Below are positions 22,617 to 31,236 of a stretch of 41,890 bases of DNA, one piece after another (the stretch's first letter is position 1; each line of letters opens with the position of its first letter). The position numbers and the translations under genes are program-made. This DNA is from Minisyncoccota bacterium (GTDB lineage: Bacteria; Patescibacteriota; Minisyncoccia; Phycocordibacterales; UBA918): positions 1-41,890 of the forward strand of contig JALHRC010000010.1 of the NCBI GenBank assembly GCA_022841645.1. The letters run 5' to 3'. A model generated the notes under the pieces. That model was not told where the DNA came from, made no database searches, and was given only the letters and a program-made list of their open reading frames with translations.

Positions 22617-23438
22617 ATGTCCAAGCCGGTATACGACCAGCGATACTACAAAATCAAAGCCCTGCTTAAAAATCAGGCTTTTCAGCTTGATATTCAGTGG
22701 CTCAAAGACCAGTTTGCAAAATATGGTGTACCTGTACCAGAAAACGGTTTTGATTCATATAAGGACTATCTCGCATGGAACGAGCGATTTTGGCAGATTT
22801 GGAGTGAACGTGATCGATCAGCAGAGGTAAAAGTGTTGTGGCATAAGTACGCAAACCCTGAAGATAAGAAGATATATGGTGTTGAAAAGTATGATGAGTA
22901 CGAGCGAGAAAAATCTGAATTAGTGCCACCCATATACGGTTCATATCTACGTGATGTGGCAGCTAAGTACGATTTTGATCCCAAAGATAAAGAGTTTATA
23001 GGTTTTCTCACCTACTACATCTTCCTAGGTAGAGATGAGATTCTCAGTCAATCAGTGGTGGTGAATCACAGGCGTAATGAAAAGACAAGCCAGATGGAAA
23101 TGTATGTACGGATTTTTCCATGGACGACCAAAGAGGATATTGTTAGTAACTGGGGTTTTATTAAAAAAGAACAGGCATGGTATCGCACTGGTTTAGATCG
23201 TAACCAAGAGTGGAAGAATTTTGACCGTGATTATCGTATCTTCGAACTGTACAACCAAGCCCGTGAAATGCGAGCTGGGGGTGATAAGCGTCCTCTAGAA
23301 GAGATATCCTATTCCCTCTATTATGCAGAGACTAGGGACGATGATATGGACATCGCTAATATTAAAAAGATCGTCAGTCTCACAAAGCAGAAACTCAGTA
23401 TCAGTATTGGTGAAGAGATATCGTCCGATAACTCGTAA
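22617..23438 (+). CDS. Hypothetical element-borne protein
   Basis: A 273-aa soluble protein, rich in Tyr, Trp, Lys and Asp, without signal peptide or membrane segment. It looks mixed alpha/beta, with a central IFPWTTKEDIVSNWGFIKKEQ stretch and a charged C-terminus. It opens the rightward gene group that continues into the methyltransferase and terminase, 64 bases apart. I recognise no family; a DNA-binding or packaging-related role would be guesswork. Confidence 0.55.
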   Translation: MSKPVYDQRYYKIKALLKNQAFQLDIQWLKDQFAKYGVPVPENGFDSYKDYLAWNERFWQIWSERDRSAEVKVLWHKYANPEDKKIYGVEKYDEYEREKSELVPPIYGSYLRDVAAKYDFDPKDKEFIGFLTYYIFLGRDEILSQSVVVNHRRNEKTSQMEMYVRIFPWTTKEDIVSNWGFIKKEQAWYRTGLDRNQEWKNFDRDYRIFELYNQAREMRAGGDKRPLEEISYSLYYAETRDDDMDIANIKKIVSLTKQKLSISIGEEISSDNS

Positions 23439-23502
23439 CCAAGAAACGATACAGTCTAGTGTCTAATACGCTTACCAATTTATTAGGTAAGCGTATTTCA
23501 AT

Positions 23503-24783
23503 ATGAAGAAGCTAATTTGGCACACTGAAACTCGTATTATTAACGACTTAGTCCCGTACGAGCGCAATCCCCGTACTCTAAGCGATGTTCAACTCAAGAA
23601 GCTGAAACGAAGCCTTGAAAAGTTTAACTTGGTCGAGATACCAGCAATCGATACCGACAATAAGGTGATTGCAGGGCATCAACGTCTTAAGGTGATGCAA
23701 TTACTCGACCGTGGTCACGAGGAGATTGATGTGCGTGTACCCAACCGTAAGCTCACCAAGAAAGAATACGAGCAATACCTGATCACCTCGAACAAAGTCA
23801 CTGGCGACTGGGATTTTGAAGCACTCAAGAGCTTTGACCTCGAATTACTGTCTGATGCTGGATTTGACGACCTCGAACTCGCTTCGTTCTGGGACGAGGA
23901 CCTAAAAGCTGAAGATGACAGTTTTGATGAAGAAACGGCAGTCGAAGAAGCTAAGGACACCGATATCGAATCTGGTGACCTGCTCGTGCTTGGAAAGCAC
24001 AAACTTCTCTGTGCTGACTGTACTGATAGTGAAGCAGTCAAGGCATTGTTCGGACAGGACAAGACTAGCTTCATATACTCTGACCCGCCATACAACATAA
24101 ATTTGGACTACGACAAAGGTGTCGGCAATAAAGCTTCATACGGTGGAAAGGTCGATGATGACAAGAAACCGGAGCAATACAAAGCCTTTATCAAGCAAAC
24201 ACTCGAAGCCGCGCTGGCAGTCACAACCAAGGATACTCATGTCTTCTATTGGTGCGACGAAGCATGGGTGTGGGTATTCCAGACCCTCTATGACGAACTC
24301 GATATCAAGAACCGCCGTCTCAATATCTGGCTAAAGAATAACGCGTCACCAACACCAACCGTTGCCTTCAACAAAGTTGTTGAGATGTGCGTATACGGCA
24401 CGCTTGGGTCTCCATACCTAACTGAGTCAGTGAAAGATGCGACTGAAGTCTTAAATCCTGAACTTGGCACCGGCAACCAGTTACTCGAAGACCTGCACAA
24501 CGTCTGGACAGCCAAGCGTCTGAAAGCTAGCGAATACGAACACCCAACCTCAAAACCACCGTCACTACATGAGAAAGCCATCAAGCGTTGTACCAAGCCT
24601 GACGATATCATTCTTGATTCCTTCGCTGGTTCGGGTAGCACTTTAATAGCAGCTGAGTCACTCGGTCGTCGTGTACACACCATTGAGCAAAATCCGGTGT
24701 TTTGTGAAGTAGTGCGACGTCGATACGAGAAACTCACTGGACAAAAAGCCCAGTTAATCAAACACTTCTATGAAAAAGCCTAA
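23503..24783 (+). CDS. ParB-domain DNA methyltransferase (N4-cytosine/N6-adenine)
   Basis: A 426-aa phage-type modification enzyme. Residues 1-~95 form a ParB/sulfiredoxin-like domain (LVPYERNPRTLSD, AGHQR at 57-61). The methylase domain has the catalytic DPPYN (194-198) and the AdoMet-binding DSFAGSGST near residue 375, in beta-class order. It would methylate the element's DNA, shielding it from restriction or marking packaging sites. No restriction endonuclease is adjacent. The end overlaps the start of the small terminase gene by 14 bases in another frame, so they are co-expressed. Confidence 0.92.
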   Translation: MKKLIWHTETRIINDLVPYERNPRTLSDVQLKKLKRSLEKFNLVEIPAIDTDNKVIAGHQRLKVMQLLDRGHEEIDVRVPNRKLTKKEYEQYLITSNKVTGDWDFEALKSFDLELLSDAGFDDLELASFWDEDLKAEDDSFDEETAVEEAKDTDIESGDLLVLGKHKLLCADCTDSEAVKALFGQDKTSFIYSDPPYNINLDYDKGVGNKASYGGKVDDDKKPEQYKAFIKQTLEAALAVTTKDTHVFYWCDEAWVWVFQTLYDELDIKNRRLNIWLKNNASPTPTVAFNKVVEMCVYGTLGSPYLTESVKDATEVLNPELGTGNQLLEDLHNVWTAKRLKASEYEHPTSKPPSLHEKAIKRCTKPDDIILDSFAGSGSTLIAAESLGRRVHTIEQNPVFCEVVRRRYEKLTGQKAQLIKHFYEKA

Positions 24784-25168
24784 GTATTCAAAGAAGTTCC
24801 TCGAAGAGTTACGCAAAGTACCAATCGTGCAGGTGGCGTGCGAGAAGGTTGGCGTCTCTCGCAATACTGTCTATCGCTGGAAACGTGAAGACAAAGATTT
24901 TGCTAAGCAGTTTGATGAAGCCTTAGCTGACGGTGTGGAGTTTGTGAATGACATGAGTGAAAGTCAGCTCCTTCAATTGATTAAAGAGAAGAACTTCTCA
25001 GCTGTTCGCTTCTGGCTCAATAAACGTCATCCGGCATACAAAGACAAGCTTGAAGTCACTCGTATTGGTGAGATTGAAGAACTTAGTCCTGAACAAGAGG
25101 CCACTGTCCGCAAAGCACTCGAAATGGCCAAAATTATTCCATCTAAAGATCATGATTATGAAAAATAA
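24770..25168 (+). CDS. Phage terminase small subunit-like protein
   Basis: A 132-aa protein with an N-terminal helix-turn-helix (VPIVQVACEKVGVSRNTVYRWKRED, split at about 14-38), then helical segments for oligomerisation (FAKQFDEALADGVEFVND, LLQLIKEKNFSAVRFWLNKRHP). This is the phBC6A51-type small terminase layout, which recognises packaging sites and recruits the large subunit. It lies directly before terL and overlaps it by 17 bases. A generic HTH regulator is less likely because of the position. Confidence 0.82.
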   Translation: MKKPKYSKKFLEELRKVPIVQVACEKVGVSRNTVYRWKREDKDFAKQFDEALADGVEFVNDMSESQLLQLIKEKNFSAVRFWLNKRHPAYKDKLEVTRIGEIEELSPEQEATVRKALEMAKIIPSKDHDYEK

Positions 25169-26753
25169 TAACCCCATTACTGAAGAACTGTTTGAATCAA
25201 TGAAGAAAGACCGGGTGGTGCGTCAGCAGATTATGGGTGGAAGCTTTAACTACTTCTTCCATTTCTATTTTGCTCATTACGTGCAGTTTCCAACGGCAAA
25301 CTTTCAGCGTGACTTGATTGGCAAGCTAGAGAACGAACCTGATGAGAATTTGTTTGTGGTGGCGTTTCGTGGCTCAGGTAAGTCAACGATTGTGACCACT
25401 GCGTTTCCGATCTGGTCAATTCTTGGTCAACAGCAAAAGAAGTTTGTGATTATTTTCTGTCAGACTCGTGTGCAAGCCAAACAACACATGATGAATATTC
25501 GCAACGAACTGGAGAATAATCAGCTCCTTAAGAACGACCTTGGGCCGTTTAGTGAGGAATCTGATGAGTGGGGTTCGCACTCCATTGTGTTCTCGAACAC
25601 TAAAGCCCGTATCACCGTTGCTTCATCTGAGCAAAGTATTCGAGGATTGCGTCATCATCAGCACCGACCGGACTTATTCATTTGTGACGACGTGGAGGAT
25701 GTGGCTTCTACCAAAACCCGTGAGGGTCGTAATAAAACATATCAATGGCTTACTGGTGACGTGATTCCAGCTGGTGACCAAAGTACTCGACTGATTGTAA
25801 TCGGAAACCTGCTACACGAAGACTCACTCCTCATGCGACTACGTGACCGAGTTATGAAACAAGAGTTAGACGGTACGTTCATGTCTTGTGCACTGGTTAC
25901 GAAAGATAATAAATCTGCCTGGCCAGGGAAGTTTCCGACTCTAACATCAATCGAAAAAGAGCGTAAAAAGATTGGTGACGAGATTGCGTGGCAACGAGAA
26001 TATCTCCTCAATATTATTCCTGATGATGACCAAGTTATTCACCCTGAGTGGCTGTGCTATTACTATGCTGACAAAATACCGCCAGAATCGAGCAAAGCAT
26101 ATCGGGCTACCTATACTGGTGTTGATCTCGCCATCTCACAAAAAGACACAGCCGACTGTACCGCCATGGTCACAGCACGAATATTTGGTCGCAACGAAGC
26201 ACTACGTATCTTTTGCGAACCTCACTTAGTCAATAAGCGACTGACGTTCCCTCAGCAAGTGGAACTAATGAAGCATCACAGTAGCACCCACTTAACCGGT
26301 CGCAATGATGAGTTAATTGTTGAAAGTGTTGCTTACCAAGATGCCTTGCCACAAATGCTCGACTCACAGGGAGTAAAGGCAATCTCAGTAAAGCCTAAAA
26401 ATGATAAGCGCACACGACTTGCACTGACATCCTCTATGATTCAGAAAGGCACCATCTTGTTTCCAGATAAAGGCTGTGAACGTCTCATCGAGCAGATGGT
26501 AGGGTTTGGTGTTGAAAAGCATGACGATCTGGCTGATGCTTTTTCACTTCTGATTCACAAAATAGTTGAAGAATTTACCAGAGAAAGTACATTCCTGATT
26601 GCGTTCTTCGGATCTGGACCAATCGAAGACAGCACCTGCTGGTACCACGATTATCGTGATGTTCTGCAAGACGTTGATTGTTTAACGCCAGCCGCTAAAG
26701 AACGGATTCAAACAGTAGATACCCCTGAAAGTCGAAGACGACGACGTCACTAG
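25152..26753 (+). CDS. terL: Phage terminase large subunit
   Basis: A 533-aa packaging motor and nuclease, counted from the ATG at 25152 (a second at 25158 is equally good); the longer frame lies within the small-subunit gene. Walker A FRGSGKST (72-79), Walker B LFICDDVED (175-183) and a coupling-type IVIGN near 218 form the ATPase. The C-terminal RNase H-like nuclease shows TGVDLAIS and the late HDDLADAF acidic pair. It appears intact. No portal or capsid gene follows; instead it ends in a CTAG interlocked with the stop of the opposing Ltp-like gene. Confidence 0.92.
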   Translation: MIMKNNNPITEELFESMKKDRVVRQQIMGGSFNYFFHFYFAHYVQFPTANFQRDLIGKLENEPDENLFVVAFRGSGKSTIVTTAFPIWSILGQQQKKFVIIFCQTRVQAKQHMMNIRNELENNQLLKNDLGPFSEESDEWGSHSIVFSNTKARITVASSEQSIRGLRHHQHRPDLFICDDVEDVASTKTREGRNKTYQWLTGDVIPAGDQSTRLIVIGNLLHEDSLLMRLRDRVMKQELDGTFMSCALVTKDNKSAWPGKFPTLTSIEKERKKIGDEIAWQREYLLNIIPDDDQVIHPEWLCYYYADKIPPESSKAYRATYTGVDLAISQKDTADCTAMVTARIFGRNEALRIFCEPHLVNKRLTFPQQVELMKHHSSTHLTGRNDELIVESVAYQDALPQMLDSQGVKAISVKPKNDKRTRLALTSSMIQKGTILFPDKGCERLIEQMVGFGVEKHDDLADAFSLLIHKIVEEFTRESTFLIAFFGSGPIEDSTCWYHDYRDVLQDVDCLTPAAKERIQTVDTPESRRRRRH

Positions 26754-27484
26754 TATCCGACAGCTGTTGCTCCGTATTGAGCTTGTGCGGTAGTGAATCC
26801 TTCAAACTTTAACTGTTCAATGAGGCCGCTTCGAGAGAAATTACTGTATTCAAGATATGCTTTAGCTGACAAAGCAGCTTGCTCGTTCCAGTCTACTGTG
26901 ATGTTTTCTACACCATACTCAGCCTCAGTGCGTGAGTACCCCTCAAACTCTAATTGTTCGATGAGACCTGATTTTGAAAAAGCTCTAAAGTCGATGTAGT
27001 TTTGTGCGGCTCGGATCGCTTGTTTTTCACCTAGAGTGGGTTGGTTTTGGGTTACTACTAGTGTTTCGACAACTGGCTCAGGGTTTGTTTCAACTACAAC
27101 ATCAGCGGATTCTTGTACGACCGTTTCTGGTTCATCTACATTCTCACTTGATTCAGTATCCGCTTCTGATTCTGCAACCACTTCTTGAGGCGTATTTTCT
27201 ACAACTGGATTACTAGTAGAAGTTGACTCAGTATCCATGGTCGCGCCAGCAATACCAAAGAGAACAATTACTAATACGACTTTCACACCACCTGAGAGTG
27301 ACAGATTAAATTTTTCTTTCAGCATTCGGTTCACTGGCGGCAACAACACTAGTGCTAGTAAGAGAAATAATATGCCGGGCACTGGCTCAGTGAAGAGTAG
27401 TCCGACTCCAGCGATACCGACTAATACGCCAAGTATCCACCCGACTATTAAACCTAGAGTGATTTTAGTTTCTTTTGTTTCCAT
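26750..27484 (-). CDS. Membrane-anchored Ltp-like repeat protein (putative superinfection exclusion)
   Basis: A 244-aa protein with three N-terminal hydrophobic segments (about 10-28, 33-50, 66-82), a Glu/Val/Ser/Thr-rich linker (~85-150) and two tandem Ltp repeats (about 153-196 and 199-242) with the shared core FSKSGLIEQLEFEG / FSRSGLIEQLKFEG and trailing AEYG / AQYG. Ltp-domain lipoproteins of Streptococcus prophages block DNA injection by related phages. Here a transmembrane anchor replaces the lipobox. An exclusion role is inferred from domain and phage context; Ltp repeats also occur in other surface proteins. Confidence 0.72.
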   Translation of the reverse strand: METKETKITLGLIVGWILGVLVGIAGVGLLFTEPVPGILFLLLALVLLPPVNRMLKEKFNLSLSGGVKVVLVIVLFGIAGATMDTESTSTSNPVVENTPQEVVAESEADTESSENVDEPETVVQESADVVVETNPEPVVETLVVTQNQPTLGEKQAIRAAQNYIDFRAFSKSGLIEQLEFEGYSRTEAEYGVENITVDWNEQAALSAKAYLEYSNFSRSGLIEQLKFEGFTTAQAQYGATAVGY

Positions 27485-27829
27485 AATTTCGCGTGGGTTT
27501 TAATTATAAAAATCTTGAGGAACACAAATGGCCACACAAGACCGACGACAGCGACCTTTCGGAAGCTATCCCATATCCTTTCGGATATGAACCCACGCGA
27601 GTAAGTGCCGGCTTATGTGGCCGTTTCTACTCGCGTGGGATTTGTGAACCATACCAACGACAGAGTCGTTGGGTTAGGTGTTGTGATGAACATAATAGCT
27701 CAAACTTTGCTATTACGCACGTCATAATATCGCCAAAATATGCAGTTGCTAAGGGCGAGATGCGAGTATGCGATGTATCGGTTGTTCTGCATAGCTATGC
27801 ATTTCGTGCGATTCTGTCATTAATTACTT
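27485..27829. promoter_or_regulatory. Hairpin-rich region before the integrase; candidate attachment or control site
   Basis: No convincing gene. It holds hairpins CATATCC-TTTC-GGATATG (27572-27589), CCCACGCGAGTA/TACTCGCGTGGG (27592-27603, 27628-27639) and CCAACGAC-AGA-GTCGTTGG (27654-27672), and the perfect palindrome TGCATAGCTATGCA (27788-27801). CGCGTGGG occurs three times in either orientation, including next to the Ltp gene start (27491-27500). Large serine integrases usually have an attachment site beside their gene, so this is the best candidate. Confidence 0.45.
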
Positions 27830-29152
27830 ATGGAAACCGCACAAATATCTGCCAAGTTAGGACAGCAAATACAACCACCAACTGCACCCGTTAAATATCT
27901 TCTCTATGCTCGCAAGAGTACTGAATCAGAAGAACGACAAGTATTGAGTATTGACTCTCAAGTCAAAGAGATGATGGAAATGGCAGCTCGTGAGAATCTC
28001 GATATTGTTGAAGTACGACGTGAGGCACACTCTGCGAAAGCGTCAGGTCAACGACCAGTTTTTCGAGAAATTCTTGAAGATATTAGACAAGGTAAATTCA
28101 ACGGCATTATCGTATGGCATCCAGACCGTTTGAGTCGTAACGCTGGAGACCTTGGTGAGTTAGTTGACCTCATGGATCAAAAGCTACTGGTCGAAATCAG
28201 AGCTAATGGGCAAACATTCACCAACAACCCGAGTGAAAAGTTTCTCTTAATGATTCTCTGTTCGCAAGCGAAGCTTGAGAACGATAACAAGAGTATCAAT
28301 GTGAAGCGTGGACTTAAGACGCGGGTGGAGATGGGGTTGTGGCCAGCTCCAGCACCTACCGGATATGTAAAGCAAAAACGCATGGATCGGAAGTGTGAGA
28401 CGTTAATTGACCCAGAACGTGCACCAGTCATTAAGAAAATGTTTGAGAAGGTGGCATATGAAAAGTGGTCAGGTCGTAAGCTGTACAACTGGCTTCGCTT
28501 TGAACTTAACTTCACAGCATTACCAAGCAAGAAACCACTCAGTCTCGGTAACATCTATCGACTGCTCGAAAACCACTTCTACTACGGTGTCTTCGAGTAC
28601 CCTCGTAATAGTGGTAATTGGTATCAAGGTAAACACGAACCGCTGATCACGAAAGAGTTGTTTGACTTAGTACAAGAACAACTTAAAGGTAACGAATTAA
28701 AGACACGGCAGGGAAAAGAGTTTGCTTTTACCAAGTTGATGACGTGTGGATTATGCGGTTCAGGTATTAGTGCTGACGAGAAATACAAAAAGCTTAAGAA
28801 TGGAAAAATTAATACACACGTCTATTACGGCTGTACCAAGGCGAGAGATAAACACTGCAAGTGCGGATATATAAACGAAACTGAACTTATAGAGCAATTA
28901 CAAGCACTGATTGATACAACTACATTCAGTGAAACAAGTGTTTTAAAGAAAGTGCGAGAAGAAGTAACAAGGTATAAGAAGTTTAGCAAGTCACTCCTTG
29001 GTGAGAATATTAAGATTACAGTAAGTGATATTGACGTGAAAGACTACGTTAAGTTTTTACTTAAAGACGGCACGTTTGAAGAAAAACGTGCCGTCCTTTC
29101 CTGTGTTACTTCACAGATTGTATTGAGTAAGAAGAAGGTGTCTTTGAGGTGA
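27830..29152 (+). CDS. Large serine recombinase (integrase)
   Basis: A 440-aa site-specific recombinase. The resolvase domain carries YARKST with catalytic S30 and the arginine block DRLSR near residue 100. A Recombinase domain follows (about 165-285: APTGYVKQK, IYRLLENHFYYGVFEY), then a zinc ribbon with CGLCGSG and CTKARDKHCKCG (about 305-350) and a short coiled-coil end. It would integrate or excise the element with simple attachment sites. It is somewhat short for the class (450-550 aa) but has all domains. Confidence 0.94.
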   Translation: METAQISAKLGQQIQPPTAPVKYLLYARKSTESEERQVLSIDSQVKEMMEMAARENLDIVEVRREAHSAKASGQRPVFREILEDIRQGKFNGIIVWHPDRLSRNAGDLGELVDLMDQKLLVEIRANGQTFTNNPSEKFLLMILCSQAKLENDNKSINVKRGLKTRVEMGLWPAPAPTGYVKQKRMDRKCETLIDPERAPVIKKMFEKVAYEKWSGRKLYNWLRFELNFTALPSKKPLSLGNIYRLLENHFYYGVFEYPRNSGNWYQGKHEPLITKELFDLVQEQLKGNELKTRQGKEFAFTKLMTCGLCGSGISADEKYKKLKNGKINTHVYYGCTKARDKHCKCGYINETELIEQLQALIDTTTFSETSVLKKVREEVTRYKKFSKSLLGENIKITVSDIDVKDYVKFLLKDGTFEEKRAVLSCVTSQIVLSKKKVSLR

Positions 29153-29159
29153 GTTGCTG

Positions 29160-29465
29160 TTAGTATTTGAAGTACACAACACCAACAATCACCGCCGCAT
29201 AGAGCATGAGCCATAATATTTGCGAGAAAATAATGGCTTTGTCTTGACGTGAAATTCCGTAGTATAGCCAAAAAGCTGACAAACAGAAGTACGTACCCCA
29301 TGACCAGAGCGATAATCCTTCGACTAAATGATCAATCCACACGACCTTAAGTTGTGGCAGCGTCATAATTGGACCAATAAAGGCAACGACGTAGACAAAC
29401 CGATCAATAAAGCGATTGGATTTGCTTCTGGTTACTTCATTAATTGTTTTGCAGTTAGGGTCCAT
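29160..29465 (-). CDS. SemiSWEET/PQ-loop family transporter
   Basis: A 101-aa three-helix membrane protein: helices at about 22-38, 53-70 and 78-98. The PQ motif (TLPQLKVVW, 37-38) and the EGLSLWSWGTYFCLSAFWLYYG block are typical of bacterial SemiSWEETs, which dimerise to carry sugars by facilitated diffusion. Substrate unknown. First gene outside the integrase, on the opposite strand and convergent with it. Its end lies 7 bases from the integrase stop. Confidence 0.82.
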   Translation of the reverse strand: MDPNCKTINEVTRSKSNRFIDRFVYVVAFIGPIMTLPQLKVVWIDHLVEGLSLWSWGTYFCLSAFWLYYGISRQDKAIIFSQILWLMLYAAVIVGVVYFKY

Positions 29466-29479
29466 TGTGTGATTATTGT

Positions 29480-29929
29480 TTACTGTAGTCGGAAGTCGTT
29501 ATAGGTAACAATCCCTGATTTATCAATAGCAATAAACCATGGCGTACCGCCAGTTTGGTATGCGACCATCGTTTGCGGTCGGCCGTCAGGCGCATTGGCC
29601 CCACTGTCTTGAATAAATGGAACTTCAATATCGTACTGTTTTCTGGTCTCCACCAACTTCTCAAACGTGTTTACGTCATGTCCCTCAAACACAGTTTGAA
29701 TCACCGCTACGGCAAGGTCTTTTGGTCTGTTTTCTAGGACTCTTTGTAGCGCGGGGAAACCGTGAGAATAACAACCAGGACACCACGATTGAAAACAAAA
29801 TAGTAAAAGTGGCTTTTGACCAAGACCAAGGTTAGTAAGTGTCAGTGGTCTATCCGCCTTTGTACTGTCCGATTTAAGCCATTCGGTAAATTGTAAATCA
29901 GGTGCTTTGGTGTTAATTATTCCGTACAT
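29480..29929 (-). CDS. TlpA/peroxiredoxin-like thiol-disulfide protein
   Basis: A 149-aa thioredoxin-fold protein with active site SWCPGCYSH (C50 and C53) and a late cis-Pro loop GGTPWFIAID. The insert between and the CPGC motif resemble TlpA/ResA-type reductases or AhpC/TSA relatives. No signal peptide is seen, so it probably works in the cytoplasm. It starts 2 bases after the antiporter stop, so both are co-transcribed. Partner unknown. Confidence 0.82.
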   Translation of the reverse strand: MYGIINTKAPDLQFTEWLKSDSTKADRPLTLTNLGLGQKPLLLFCFQSWCPGCYSHGFPALQRVLENRPKDLAVAVIQTVFEGHDVNTFEKLVETRKQYDIEVPFIQDSGANAPDGRPQTMVAYQTGGTPWFIAIDKSGIVTYNDFRLQ

Positions 29930-29931
29930 AG

Positions 29932-31146
29932 TTACATGTCATTACGTGTTAAAAGCCATTTTGTTATCAGTGGATAGACTAGCAATGAGAATAGGATCAT
30001 ATAAAATGCTAATCCTAAGAATAGTGATTTGTAGGCAAATTCAGCTGGCAGTAACAATATAAGCGCTACCGATACAGCACCCCGAGCACCAGCGACATTG
30101 AGCAGCCAGAAGTCAATCTTTGTAAGTGTAAGCGACATGCGCGCGACTACCGGCCACAATATACCAATTGAAACCAAGCGGGCAAAAAATAGAAGTGCTA
30201 GCGACACAAGCAGTAGCGGTATCGCCATACCGACAGATGCTATTCCCGCCATAAAACTCGCTCCCAAAAGAAAGAAGAGCACGGCGTTGGCTAAGTATTC
30301 AAAGTATTCCCAGACATAGTTACGGACATCAATCTGTCGGTTCTTTGGACCCGGTTTGTACCCAAAAGCCAACGCCGCCGCAAACACTGCCAAAATGCCA
30401 GAAAATCCGAGATGTTCGGCCAGTAGATAGCTTCCAAAAGCTAAGGCAACGGTGAGGTTTATTTGAAAGGTAAAATGCTCTTCATGCCATACACGTAAGA
30501 GCCAACGCGTTACTCTTGCCAAGGCTGTACCCAAGAGCAACGCTCCAGCGACGTGACTGACAAACAATCCTGTGCTGGTGGTCCAAGTGATCCCTTCTTG
30601 TTCCAGCAACAACACCAACAATATACCAAACACAGTAACCACAAAACCGTCATTTAAAATAGACTCTCCTTCAATCAAAAGTTTGGTGTCAGGTGAGGTG
30701 TGTTTGTTTCCATGCAACAGTGCGCCAACGGCGAGTGGATCAGTGGCTGACATTATGACGCCAAACAGTAACGATGATAGCCAATCAAACGCAAATCCAA
30801 AGTGCAGCACCGACGCAATCACTCCCATACTGATGACAATACCAACTGTACCCAGCAAGCTGGCGGCCGGTACCACTTTCCGAAAATGAAACAGGCAGAT
30901 CTTTTGTGTTGCTGCAAACACCAAGAGCGGCACGAATACAAAAAGTACGACTTCCGGACTAAGGCTCACTTCTGGTAACGGGAGATCTGTTAGCTGCACT
31001 GCCAAGCCATACGTTACTCCTAATAGGAGCGTCCAAATGATGTTTGGTAAGGAAATCAGTTTATTTGCATAGTAAGAAATAGCGTTTAAAGTCACAAGAC
31101 CAATAACAACAAAAACAAGCAACGACAGTACTGAGGAATCATGCAT
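29932..31146 (-). CDS. Na+/H+ antiporter (CPA1/NhaP type)
   Basis: A 404-aa membrane protein with about 12 helices, exchanging cytoplasmic Na+ for H+. Helix 5-6 motif SATDPLAVGALL carries the DP/ND-type ion-binding acid; EGESILNDGFVVTVFG (about residue 155) is the conserved NhaP/NHE motif; GARGAVSVALILLLP follows late. No cytoplasmic regulatory tail. The start is the ATG at 31146: TATAGT at 31156-31161 leaves 9 bases, and a GTG at 31155 would abut the -10 box. Confidence 0.9.
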   Translation of the reverse strand: MHDSSVLSLLVFVVIGLVTLNAISYYANKLISLPNIIWTLLLGVTYGLAVQLTDLPLPEVSLSPEVVLFVFVPLLVFAATQKICLFHFRKVVPAASLLGTVGIVISMGVIASVLHFGFAFDWLSSLLFGVIMSATDPLAVGALLHGNKHTSPDTKLLIEGESILNDGFVVTVFGILLVLLLEQEGITWTTSTGLFVSHVAGALLLGTALARVTRWLLRVWHEEHFTFQINLTVALAFGSYLLAEHLGFSGILAVFAAALAFGYKPGPKNRQIDVRNYVWEYFEYLANAVLFFLLGASFMAGIASVGMAIPLLLVSLALLFFARLVSIGILWPVVARMSLTLTKIDFWLLNVAGARGAVSVALILLLPAEFAYKSLFLGLAFYMILFSLLVYPLITKWLLTRNDM

Positions 31147-31155
31147 ACACAGCAC

Positions 31156-31161
31156 ACTATA
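31156..31161 (-). promoter_or_regulatory. -10 box of the antiporter operon
   Basis: TATAGT on the minus strand, 9 bases before the chosen ATG; decides against the GTG at 31155. Confidence 0.45.
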
Positions 31162-31197
31162 GCATCCTCACTTTAAAGAAGCAGTACTTGACAGTTT

Positions 31198-31207
31198 TTG
31201 GTATAAT
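31198..31207 (+). promoter_or_regulatory. Extended -10 promoter of the msrB operon
   Basis: TTGGTATAAT contains a TGN-extended perfect -10 box. A TTGACA at 31188-31193 is only 8 bases upstream, too close to be its -35 partner. Drives the msrB-ahpD-msrA group. Confidence 0.6.
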
Positions 31208-31236
31208 TAGAGTATTAAAAATAAATGAAATAGAGT

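Larger units (their letters stand above)
19907..29152. mobile_element. Putative phage-satellite-like integrated element
   Basis: The segment from the tRNA-Ser 3' end to the serine integrase is lower in GC than the left flank and holds phage-type genes: ParB-domain methyltransferase, terminase small and large subunits, Ltp-like exclusion protein and integrase. No capsid, portal, protease or tail gene is present. Boundaries are inferred from gene content; I found no direct repeat of the tRNA end on the right, and serine integrases seldom use tRNA genes, so the left edge is uncertain. Confidence 0.55.

Noticed and set aside
19817-29152. Integration of the element by tRNA-Ser 3'-end duplication
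   Set aside because: No second copy of the tRNA-Ser 3' end was found near the integrase end, and serine integrases rarely use tRNA sites.
31188-31207. TTGACA and TATAAT as a classical promoter pair
   Set aside because: The spacer is only 8 bases; an extended -10 promoter fits better.
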